Source of the DNA: DASVNK01 sp964478815
Lineage (GTDB): Bacteria; Verrucomicrobiota; Verrucomicrobiia; Limisphaerales; SXQI01
Length of the DNA stretch: 64,000 bases
Assembly (NCBI GenBank): GCA_964478815.1
Contig: CAYZKY010000007.1
Location: 1-64,000, forward strand
Reading direction: 5' to 3'
This document shows positions 52,007 to 59,567 of this stretch, piece after piece. Made by a program: the position numbers and the translations under genes. Position 1 is the first letter of the stretch. Each line of letters starts with the position of its first letter. The notes under the pieces were generated by a model. The model ran no database searches. It saw nothing but the letters and a program-made list of their open reading frames with translations, and was not told the origin of the DNA.

Positions 52007-54169
52007 ATGAGAATGATGTCTAAAGGTCTTTTGCTCGCGACGACCATCCTGTTCTGCATTTTAGCCCATGCCACAACGTCAGCAGCGGAGAACGAATTGG
52101 GAGTTGGATGGAGCTTGGTGCACGGCCCCATCCTCTTACGCCTTGGCCCAGAAGAGAGATCAGCGACATTCGATTTACAGCTAAAACATGGGTCTGTCGA
52201 TCCGGCTCCGCTGGCGTTGACTGTCACCGACTTCACGAGCAAGACAACCGACCAAATACTTGGAACTCAGATCCGTTTGCTGACGGCGGAAGGCAAGCCA
52301 CTGTCCGAATCCCTCACCGTCACGGGCAAGCTAGCACTCGTAAGGGTTGAGGCCACCAATCTTTGGGAAGCTGGAGAAATGGAGGCGCAAATCTTAAACG
52401 GAACCAACTGGGTAGGTCGGATTACCGCCTTTCGAGATCGCGCTCCGTTCAAGTTGAAACCGATGAACCCACCGAATGGTGGGGAGGTTGTTTTCGGGCA
52501 AGGCACTCAAGCCTATTTGACGCTCACGAACGAGGATGCGATGACCTATGTGTTCGATTGGGCGCTACGCGTTGGAAACGGGATGATTGAGGGGACGAAT
52601 GGATTCGTAGCGCCCCATTCGACGACCGAAATTCGGCTGGCCGTGCCCGACGATTGGTTTTCTCCGGTGCGGCCGTTCAAAGATGACACCAAAGAGGGAA
52701 GCCTGGTCCTCAAGCTGCGTCCGCGTTCGACGGTCGCATCGGTCAACTGGCCGGAACGGACCTTCCCGTTCTCAGCACGGTTGCAGTACCGGTTCGGGGG
52801 CCTGGCCACGCTCGCCATCTTGGGCTTGCTACTGCTGGGTGCCATGTTTTCGCTGGCGCTAAATCTTTGGGTTCCCAATCAACTCAAAAAATCGAGAATC
52901 GAGGAAGAGCTTCATGGGTTGAAGGACAAAGTTCGCGGACTTAGCTGCCAGATTGACTCGAGGCCACGCGTCGCCGCCGATGTCGAATTGAGCCGAATCG
53001 AAGCAGACTTGAGGTCTCGATATACCTGGAGTCCCGATTTTGTGAACGATCTAGAGAGATTACAAAAGCAGCTGCCGTTGCATGCTTCACGCATTGAATT
53101 GCTCCTGATTGTGGACGGCCTCCACAGCCAGATGGTTGGACAGGCCAGCAGAGCTGGCTCCGCATTCACCGAAAGAGCCTTGGAGCATCTCGCAAAAGCA
53201 GCCCAATTGCTGGCAAGCATTCAATTGACCGAGAACATAATCGCTGCTGCAAAAAAGAGCATCGATGCGGCTGCCGGGTGGGTGGAAACCGGGACTGAAC
53301 AGCAAAAGGCGTTCGCTGACGAACTGGCCTCATTAATCAAATATTTGCTGCCGTTGGCGGGAGGGAGCAGCCACGAAGAGCGTTATGTTCCGTTTCGCGC
53401 CAAGCTCAAACATTTGTTTGACGAGCTTACCGTTGAGAACGCCGACCCCGCGAAAATTCGAAAGGAGCGATTGGGGGAAATATATTTTGCCGCAAACGGA
53501 CTGGAAATCCTGCGAAGCTACGTTGCGGCTCGTGAGAATAGAGCGCCCAACGAGAAAGACATTCAGATTCAAAATGCGCTCGCGCGAGGAACGTGCGACG
53601 GATTAAGAGACGCGAGAAGGCTCCTTCTGGAGGCGCGGGGCGCGCCGGACGGCCAAGAGGTGGTGGAAGCCATCGCCAGCGGGTCGGTGACAATCGTCAG
53701 CGACCCGGTGATCCGACAGAATCGGACCGCGCGCTTTGCCGCGGAATTTTGGAGCAAGGAGTTCCAAGCCGCAGCCGCCGCCATGGGCTGTGCTGTCGAA
53801 TGGGATTTTGACGATGGCTTCCAGGAGAGTGGATGGGAAGTAGCACACTATTTTGCCAAGCCCGGGGATTACGCGGTCACGGCGCGGTTTCGTTTGGCGG
53901 ATGGAAAGCGGCTGCAAAAGGCCGATGGAACAGAGATCGTATCCGGAAAAGCCCTGAGTGTGATCCCCACCGAACGACCACGGTTCCGGGAAAAAACCTG
54001 GGCAGAAGCCATTTTGCTATGTAGCGCGATTCTGATCGCAGTCATTGGGTTGCTCGGGGGAGCCAAGGATCAGGTGGTAAAGCTTGATTTTGAGGCTGCG
54101 ATTATTGCCGTTTTCCTGCTGGGCTTTACGGCCGACACCATCAAAAACCTTCTGACCAAGAAGTCGTAA
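52007..54169 (+). CDS. large membrane-anchored protein with PKD-like domain, unknown
   Basis: About 720 residues. A signal peptide (GLLLATTILFCILAHATTSA) and an exported beta-rich part (about 30-265) are followed by a transmembrane segment (LATLAILGLLLLGAMFSLAL, near 270-290). A long helical part with coiled-coil character comes next (about 295-550), then a PKD-like domain with VEWDFDDGFQESGWEVAHYF near 612. The C-terminus has two more membrane segments (AILLCSAILIAVIGLLGG and AAIIAVFLLGFTADTI). I do not recognise the family. The ATG at 52007 follows GGAG. It has no partners and is flanked by transposon fragments, so its role is open. Confidence 0.62.
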   Translation: MRMMSKGLLLATTILFCILAHATTSAAENELGVGWSLVHGPILLRLGPEERSATFDLQLKHGSVDPAPLALTVTDFTSKTTDQILGTQIRLLTAEGKPLSESLTVTGKLALVRVEATNLWEAGEMEAQILNGTNWVGRITAFRDRAPFKLKPMNPPNGGEVVFGQGTQAYLTLTNEDAMTYVFDWALRVGNGMIEGTNGFVAPHSTTEIRLAVPDDWFSPVRPFKDDTKEGSLVLKLRPRSTVASVNWPERTFPFSARLQYRFGGLATLAILGLLLLGAMFSLALNLWVPNQLKKSRIEEELHGLKDKVRGLSCQIDSRPRVAADVELSRIEADLRSRYTWSPDFVNDLERLQKQLPLHASRIELLLIVDGLHSQMVGQASRAGSAFTERALEHLAKAAQLLASIQLTENIIAAAKKSIDAAAGWVETGTEQQKAFADELASLIKYLLPLAGGSSHEERYVPFRAKLKHLFDELTVENADPAKIRKERLGEIYFAANGLEILRSYVAARENRAPNEKDIQIQNALARGTCDGLRDARRLLLEARGAPDGQEVVEAIASGSVTIVSDPVIRQNRTARFAAEFWSKEFQAAAAAMGCAVEWDFDDGFQESGWEVAHYFAKPGDYAVTARFRLADGKRLQKADGTEIVSGKALSVIPTERPRFREKTWAEAILLCSAILIAVIGLLGGAKDQVVKLDFEAAIIAVFLLGFTADTIKNLLTKKS

Positions 54170-54437
54170 TGCAGTCCCGATTCACAAAAGTCCGTTAGAA
54201 AGCCTTTTTCAAGAATTGCCTGTCCAATGCAAACACAACTGGGCAATACGCGGAGATAGCGCCGACAAACGAAGCAGGCATCTGAGTGATACGACCCAGG
54301 CTCCAGCGCTTTTGAGATGCCACACCTTTTGACCGCCGTTTCCATTTTACCTTGGCGAACGATCACCGTTGACCGAGTAGGGCAGGCATTCCCGGATGGC
54401 GTTGCCTGCCGGGCGAAAAAGATGATATGCTGGGACT

Positions 54438-54674
54438 ATGGACACTCAACCATCGGACACCGTTTGGATCGAGCGCGACCCGGCCCGGCTGGGGGGCGTC
54501 CCGGTCTTCCGGGGGACACGCGTGCCGGTCAAAAGCTTGTTCGATCACCTCCAGGCGGGGGATTCGGTGGAGGAATTTCTGGATGACTTTCCCGGAGTGA
54601 GCCGCGCCGGAGTCGAATCGATCCTCGCGCTCGCGGCGCGTAAAGTCCTGGACGGCATCGCCGTCCAGCTGTAA
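54438..54674 (+). CDS. DUF433 antitoxin without its toxin
   Basis: A 78-residue DUF433 protein: DPARLGGVPVFRGTRVPVKS, LFDHLQAGDSVEEFLDDFP and VSRAGVESILALAARK. DUF433 genes normally overlap a DUF5615 toxin gene, as at 27067-27650. Here the stop is followed within 10 bp by IS21 end repeats and the IstA fragment, so the toxin was probably lost or moved by that insertion. Confidence 0.82.
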   Translation: MDTQPSDTVWIERDPARLGGVPVFRGTRVPVKSLFDHLQAGDSVEEFLDDFPGVSRAGVESILALAARKVLDGIAVQL

Positions 54675-54680
54675 GCGCCG

Positions 54681-54720
54681 TTTGAAAATGGCGGCAGTCG
54701 GGCGGTTGAAAAGTGCGGCA
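54681..54720 (+). repeat. IS21-type terminal repeats
   Basis: TTTGAAAATGGCGGCA at 54681-54696 and GTTGAAAAGTGCGGCA at 54705-54720 are two direct repeats 24 bp apart, just upstream of istA. Multiple terminal repeats of this kind mark the left end of IS21 elements. Confidence 0.65.
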
Positions 54721-54740
54721 CCTTCAAATAACGGTGAAGG

Positions 54741-55496
54741 ATGTATCGCGCTATGGACGACTGGAGTGAGATTCGCAGACGGGTGTTGGTGGAAGGGGTG
54801 AGCCGGCCGCAGATCCTGCGGGAGCGGAAGATGCACTGGCGGACGTTGGGGAAGATTTTGGCGCACAGCGCCCCGCCAGGCTACCGGCAGGAGAAGCCCC
54901 GGGGGAAAAGGAAGCTTGGGGATTATCTGGTCCGGATCGAACACATCTTGAAAGAAGACCAGGCGATGCCGCGCAAGCAACGGCACACGGCCAAGCGGAT
55001 CTGGGAACGATTGCGGGAGGAGGGCTTCACGGGTGGATATACCGTGGTGAAGGAGGCGGTGCGGGCGTTCACCCAGAAGAACCAGGAAGTAGTTGTGACG
55101 CTGGCCCATCCTCCGGGAGAGGCACAGGTGGATTTTGGCCAGGCGCTGGCCCGGATCGGGGGCGCGTTGCGCACAGTGGCCTTCTTCGTGATGGCGCTGC
55201 CGTATAGCGGCGCGGTGTTTGTGCAGGCGTTTGAGCGGGAATGCACGGAGACGTTCTGGGAAGGGCATGTGCAGGCGTTGGCGTTCTTCGGAGGCGTTCC
55301 CCGGCGCATCACCTATGACAACACGAAGGTGGCGGTGAGCCAGGTTCTGGGCCGGGAGCGGCGTCTGACGCAGGGCTTCCTTGAACTCAAGAGCCACTAT
55401 CTCTTCGCCCACCATTTCTGCCGGGTGGCCCGAGGCAACGAGAAGGGCGTGGTGGAGGGGTTGGTCAAGTTCACGCGACTCCGCTCCATGGTCTGA
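54741..55496 (+). pseudogene. istA: IS21-family IstA transposase, C-terminally truncated
   Basis: The N-terminal HTH (SRPQILRERKMHWRTLGKIL) and the DDE core are present: VDFGQALARI (Asp), RRITYDNTKVAV (Asp) and a downstream GNEKGVVEGLVKF (Glu). After that the frame ends abruptly (TRLRSMV), where IstA normally continues for some 200 residues. The helper istB is absent. The element is a 5' fragment. Confidence 0.85.
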
Positions 55497-55552
55497 ATCT
55501 CGGCAATTTGGGTGAGCAGATTTTGAGCGACGCTGAAAGTATTCACAGCACA

Positions 55553-55574
55553 AAGGTCTAGCATGCTAGACCTT
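55553..55574. repeat. perfect 22-bp palindrome
   Basis: AAGGTCTAGCA is followed at once by its exact reverse complement TGCTAGACCTT. It lies in a gene-free region just beyond the IS21 fragment and could be a regulator or recombinase site. Confidence 0.65.
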
Positions 55575-55628
55575 ATGTCACGCATAAAAACCATAGACGC
55601 GATTTCAGAAGTTTTCTGTCATGCGCCC

Positions 55629-55809
55629 GTGAAATAGTATTTCACTAGGGTTGGAAATTCAGATTGACCTCCGATTATTGGAGAGGTAACACTGGACGGT
55701 CGGGAAGTGACGCTCCCGTCCATCATGACTCTTTTGCCTTTAGCGCATGATGTGGGGTTTTTGCAACGAAACCCCCAGAGTTAACGGCTCCTTCGGGAGC
55801 CGTTTTTTT
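55629..55809 (+). ncRNA. candidate structured RNA
   Basis: A chain of helices ends in a strong terminator: GTGAAATA/TATTTCAC (55629-55645), TGGAC/GTCCA with inner GGGA/TCCC (55693-55722), GGGGTTT/AAACCCC (55754-55775) and the terminator stem (55784-55803). No ORF with a ribosome site explains it. A TTGACC (55664) and TAACAC (55687) pair with a 17-bp spacer is a weak promoter guess, but it would place the start inside the second helix. The family is not recognised. Confidence 0.4.
55784..55809 (+). terminator. Rho-independent terminator
   Basis: ACGGCTCC and GGAGCCGT form an eight-pair stem with a TTCG tetraloop and are followed by seven T. No recognised gene lies directly upstream, which supports a non-coding transcript there. 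Confidence 0.85.
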
Positions 55810-55920
55810 CATTCAAACCGCGCGAGAATGTTCGTGAAGAGCTTAGCGCAGAATCGTTGCCACTACGGCATCGCACGCGCGTCAAACCAAGCGGCCCATT
55901 GTAGGCCGGGCCAAATCGCC

Positions 55921-55961
55921 TCAAGGTCGTGCCCCCGCCTCCCTCCGCCTCCACCTTGACC
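55921..55961 (+). repeat. long-range direct repeat, copy B
   Basis: The partner of 2241-2282: TCAAGGT, a C-rich middle and ACCTTGA, in the same orientation and with one substitution and one missing base. The two copies are 53.7 kb apart and enclose the recombinase, mobilisation and replication genes. Confidence 0.65.
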
Positions 55962-56064
55962 AGATTTGACCCGGCAGGGGCCTGCTCCTAAGGTTTGACG
56001 CGGGGAAGTGCTGCACGCGGAAAGAGACTCGAAGGGAAGGGGATTCGACTTTCCAGCAAAATCG

Positions 56065-56310
56065 CTAACGGCTTCGGCTTTGCCCCTGCTCCTGTTTTGA
56101 TTGCTGCGCCTGGGCGATCTCCTGGCGCGTTTTCTCCGCTTTCTGTCGCCGTTTTTCCGGAGACAGATCCCACTGCTTACGGACCGCGTCTTGCACCAAA
56201 GTGCGGTGCTTTTCCGTGAGCGGATGACGCTTGGCCCAACCCGCTTGCGCAGCCTGGGCGAGCTTTTCCAGCTTCGCTTCTTCTTTGGCAGTGTCGTCCG
56301 GCACAGGCAT
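56065..56310 (-). CDS. small basic helical protein downstream of sigma factor
   Basis: An 81-residue highly charged protein (KLEKLAQAAQAGWAKRHPLT, RRQKAEKTRQEIAQAQQSK) predicted to be nearly all helix. It starts 3 bp after the sigma factor stop, so it is cotranscribed with it. It has no membrane segment, so it is not a classical anti-sigma factor. The function is unknown; a DNA-binding or sigma-modulating role is a guess. Confidence 0.6.
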   Translation of the reverse strand: MPVPDDTAKEEAKLEKLAQAAQAGWAKRHPLTEKHRTLVQDAVRKQWDLSPEKRRQKAEKTRQEIAQAQQSKQEQGQSRSR

Positions 56311-56313
56311 AGC

Positions 56314-56991
56314 TTATTCCTTGATGAGCTTCCGCGCGAGTTTCAAACAACGCTGGACGCGCTTGGTTGCCGCCGCTTCGGTGATCCCGAGTTCTTCCCC
56401 GAGGAGGGCGAAGGAGAGCCCCACGACAAACCGATCCCACAGATAGTTCACACAGGGCGGATCGCTCTTTTTGATAAGGTCCATCGCCGCTTCCAGGTCG
56501 GCCCGGTCGGTGGGGGAAAGGCTTTTGTTGTCGATGAAACCCGCAAGGGCCTCCCGCAGCAGTTCGGGGTCCACAAGGGTTTGCACGGTTGTCTTTCTGC
56601 CTCGAAATTGGTCGGCAATCTTGTGTCGCGCGAAGCCATAGCACCAGCGCATGAATCTGTCCGCGTCGGCGCTTCCGAAACTCGGCAAAGTTTCGACGAT
56701 CCCCACCAAAGTTTCCTGGTAGGCATCTTCCCACGCATCGTTCTTGGGGGAGTTCCAGGGAAAACGGCTTCGAATGTAGCGGCTCAGCTCGGGGCCGACC
56801 AGGTCAATGATCTTCTCCACCAGTAGCTCCGCCTCGGCCAGACTGCGGCAATCCTGGTAGCGGCTCAATAATTCGGGAAGCGTGTCCAAACCATCTATCG
56901 GCAATGCAAAAGCTCCGTCTCTGATGCCGGATCGCTTCTCGAAAAACGAGCAAAAAATTGTTTGTCCGAAATTCTTTGAAACTCCCGACAT
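56314..56991 (-). CDS. ECF-like sigma-70 family factor
   Basis: A 225-residue protein. Region 2 is seen in IRSRFPWNSPKNDAWEDAYQ and FMRWCYGFARHKIADQFRGR, and region 4 in LWDRFVVGLSFALLGEELGI followed by TEAAATKRVQRCLKLARKL. It would direct RNA polymerase to element promoters. The ATG at 56991 is used because sequence further upstream overlaps the divergent promoter. It is cotranscribed with the small basic gene and divergent from the gene at 57063. Confidence 0.78.
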   Translation of the reverse strand: MSGVSKNFGQTIFCSFFEKRSGIRDGAFALPIDGLDTLPELLSRYQDCRSLAEAELLVEKIIDLVGPELSRYIRSRFPWNSPKNDAWEDAYQETLVGIVETLPSFGSADADRFMRWCYGFARHKIADQFRGRKTTVQTLVDPELLREALAGFIDNKSLSPTDRADLEAAMDLIKKSDPPCVNYLWDRFVVGLSFALLGEELGITEAAATKRVQRCLKLARKLIKE

Positions 56992-57062
56992 GCCTGTTGG
57001 AACGGCTGCACGCGGTTTGGCCGCGTGCAGCACACAACAAAATCGAAAAAGGGATTGCTGCG

Positions 57063-57377
57063 ATGAACAACACGAATCTTGCGTTGCTCTCCATTCTGGG
57101 GCCACCGGCACGGCTGAATGTCGAGCAAACTTCGATGAAGCTCAATTGCCAGGTGCATGACATTCGAACGTTGATTAATGCGAGGCTCCTCAAACCGCTC
57201 GGTATTCCGCCGCCGTCCGGGGTGAAATATTTCGCAACCGCAGAAATTGTCGAACTTTCTTCCGATCCCATCTGGCTTTCCCAAGCCACCAGCGCCATTT
57301 ACGGGCATTGGAAGCTACAGAACGCGGGGAGGAATCGCTCGATGCCAGAGGGGAGTGCGCGTTTCAAAAGGCAATGA
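57063..57377 (+). CDS. small excisionase/MerR-like DNA-binding protein
   Basis: A 104-residue protein with ARLNVEQTSMKLNCQVHDIR, TLINARLLKPLG and GVKYFATAEIVELSSDPIWL, which reads as a winged helix of the excisionase type. From memory similar proteins occur in mobile elements of Planctomycetes and Verrucomicrobia. Its TGA overlaps the ATG of the broken methylase gene (ATGA). It may regulate excision or the divergent sigma operon, which is inference. Confidence 0.65.
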   Translation: MNNTNLALLSILGPPARLNVEQTSMKLNCQVHDIRTLINARLLKPLGIPPPSGVKYFATAEIVELSSDPIWLSQATSAIYGHWKLQNAGRNRSMPEGSARFKRQ

Positions 57378-57850
57378 AGGTCGCGCATCCGCTGTGGCCA
57401 CTTAAGCTGGCGGCCAGCTCCAGTCCGGTCGGTAGCCGCTGTGCCGTCCACTTCTCCTCTCGTTCCGAAGAGTGGCCGACGCCCCAATGGTTTTTCGATC
57501 TGCTCAACGATGAATTTCACTTCACGCTCGATCCTTGCGCTACCCCTGAAAATGCCAAGTGTGTGCGTTACTTCACAAAGGGCGAGGACGGGCTATGCAT
57601 GGACTGAGGCCTTCACGTTTCATGAATCCTCCCTACGGACGGGAGTTCAGGCGGTGGACGGAGAAGGCGGTTGAGGCTGCTCGGCAGGGTGCCCTCGTCG
57701 TGTGTCTGGTGCCCACCCGCACCGATACCCATTGGTGGCACGATTATGCGATGCAAGGCGAGGTAAGATTTCTCAAGCGACGGCTGAAGTTGGGAAATTC
57801 CCTCTCCAGTGCTCCTTTTCCCAGTGTGATTGTAATCTTCCGTCCGCGCA
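57374..57850 (+). pseudogene. phage-type Dam adenine methyltransferase, frameshifted
   Basis: The first part reads FSSRSEEWPTPQWFFDLLND, FHFTLDPCATPENAKC and FTKGEDGL. Around 57590-57625 two frame changes are needed to reach the catalytic FMNPPYGREFRRWTEKAVEA and then VVCLVPTRTDTHWWHDYAM and APFPSVIVIFRP. The NPPY motif is intact but is not in frame with the N-terminus. The 3' end merges with an IS3 fragment near 57850. Confidence 0.82.
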
Positions 57851-57997
57851 ATCGATCATCCCGCCGAATTTCGCCGTCCAGCCGTAAGAGGTCGCGGTGC
57901 TGATGTTGTGCCGGGCGCAGACCGCCTGGACCGATGTCCCCTCCGCTTCGCGGAGGAGCCCGATGATCTGCTCTTGGTTGAATCGACTTTTTCTCAT
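57846..57997 (-). pseudogene. IS3-family OrfA N-terminal fragment
   Basis: RKSRFNQEQIIGLLREAEGT, VQAVCARHNISTATSYGWTA and KFGGM are the N-terminal HTH of IS3 OrfA proteins. The rest of the element is missing; the fragment abuts the end of the Dam remnant. The 211 bp up to the next gene hold nothing I can assign. Confidence 0.82.
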
Positions 57998-58208
57998 GGG
58001 TTCTGCTGCTTTCTTCTCGCAGCAGAACTCCAGCAATGTCACGTCCACTTTCCCGGGGTCAGGCCAAGGCGTCCAACGGCTGAGGTCAGGTCGCGGTTCA
58101 CTCGCATAAACTCCGTCACGCGGAGTCCGTCAAGATTCTCAGAGGCGATCTCAACGGGGGTTGGGAAGTGCTTGCTTCGCTGGCTTCAAGCAATGGTCTG
58201 ATTTCCCC

Positions 58209-59567
58209 TCAGGGACTCCTGTGCCGTGCCGCTTCTAAGAGCACGCGACCGAGGATGGAGGGGCGGAAGAAATGCGAAAGCGGTTTGCGCTGGTGCATGA
58301 CGCGCAAAAAGGTAGTATAAACCTTTGCATCCCTGGCCGATAACTTGAATACCTTGTCCGCGTACCATTGCAGAAATGTCGTCGAACGGGGACGGAATCC
58401 TTCAATTGCCTTGTATCGATAAGCTTCGCTTGAGGTCACCCTCCAGGACGGTCGCAACAGTTGGGCCTGTCGGGTGTGAAAGTTCCGACCAGTTGGCGGT
58501 CTGTTCTGGTTAAAGGCTTGAAGCCACTTATGGAGCAACCACGCCTCTTGAGCGCAGAGCGCCATGCCTTGGCCGAAGAGTGGGTCCAGGCAGCAGACCG
58601 CGTCACCCAGGACAACAATTCCGTCGGGAAATCGGACGCTTCGCTCGAAATGCCTCCATCGCTGACGAGGGAATCGAAAGAGAACCACCTCCGAGAGCGG
58701 CTCGGCGTGCTGGATCGCCTCGAATAGATCTGGCCGGGGGAGGTTCCGGGCGAATTCCAGAAAACCGTCTTCCGAATGGCTTGGATGATCTCCAACATAT
58801 CCGACCAGGGAGACCAGCCAGCGATCCCTTTCCACCGAAAATACATAACCACCGCGAGTTTCCTCTGGCGCTTTCGGAAAAACTACGAGCGCTTTCCAAT
58901 CTACCTTGGCACTGGCCGGGCGTTTGTACAAGCGGCTTGCGTAGCCCACGTTCAGCGCGACTTGCTCCTCGGGGACCGGCGGAACACCCCACGGGCGCAA
59001 CCACTGGCTGAGCTGTGAATGCCGTCCGCTGGCGTCCACTACGAACTCCGCGACAATCGTTTCGCCGGTTTGCGTCATCAACCGCAGGCCGCTTCGCGGA
59101 GGGGTTTCGCCGGGCGCGATGCCCGTCAACCGCGTCGCAAATCGAAAGTGCACGTTTCGAACCTGTTGCAGCTCCTCAAAGAGGCAGGACTGCAAGAGAG
59201 ACCGCGTTTGCAAAAACCCGTTCATATCGCTCGCAAATCTCAACTTTCGGACGCGGTAATGGAAGAATTGGAAATCGTGCGCGAAATCCACCGGAATCGC
59301 TCCCGCGGAAGCGAGCCTCGCTTCAAATCCCGGAAACAGTCGCTTCAGGATGTCGAGTCCGCCCGTGAGCAGCGTATGCACATGGCCAGACTGTGCCGTT
59401 TCGTGCTGACCTCCCCGACCCAAGACCTCAGGGCTGGCCTCCAGGACCGTGACGTGTTGAAAATGCGCGGCCAGAACGCGCGCTGCCAATAAGCCCGCGA
59501 TGCTTCCGCCGATGACAGCAGCGTGCTGGCCGATCTTGGATGACGCCGCCAGGGAGCTTTCAATCAT
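58209..59567 (-). CDS. FAD-dependent monooxygenase/hydroxylase (UbiH-related)
   Basis: About 452 residues from the ATG at 59567, which overlaps the preceding kinase stop (ATGA). The FAD-binding loop is VIGGSIAGLLAARVL, followed by the GHVHTLLTGGLDILKRLFPG block typical of actinobacterial-type hydroxylases. VVDASGRHSQ and the GD motif VVLGDAVCCLDPLFGQGM complete the FAD site. The family hydroxylates or halogenates aromatic, quinone or polyene substrates. The halogenase WxWxIP motif is not seen. Last gene of a four-gene minus-strand cluster with two UbiB kinases, which suggests a prenyl-quinone-like pathway. Confidence 0.85.
   Translation of the reverse strand: MIESSLAASSKIGQHAAVIGGSIAGLLAARVLAAHFQHVTVLEASPEVLGRGGQHETAQSGHVHTLLTGGLDILKRLFPGFEARLASAGAIPVDFAHDFQFFHYRVRKLRFASDMNGFLQTRSLLQSCLFEELQQVRNVHFRFATRLTGIAPGETPPRSGLRLMTQTGETIVAEFVVDASGRHSQLSQWLRPWGVPPVPEEQVALNVGYASRLYKRPASAKVDWKALVVFPKAPEETRGGYVFSVERDRWLVSLVGYVGDHPSHSEDGFLEFARNLPRPDLFEAIQHAEPLSEVVLFRFPRQRWRHFERSVRFPDGIVVLGDAVCCLDPLFGQGMALCAQEAWLLHKWLQAFNQNRPPTGRNFHTRQAQLLRPSWRVTSSEAYRYKAIEGFRPRSTTFLQWYADKVFKLSARDAKVYTTFLRVMHQRKPLSHFFRPSILGRVLLEAARHRSP

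Noticed and set aside
55664..55692. TTGACC/TAACAC as a confident promoter
   Set aside because: The -10 match is only three of six, and the implied start would fall inside the following hairpin.
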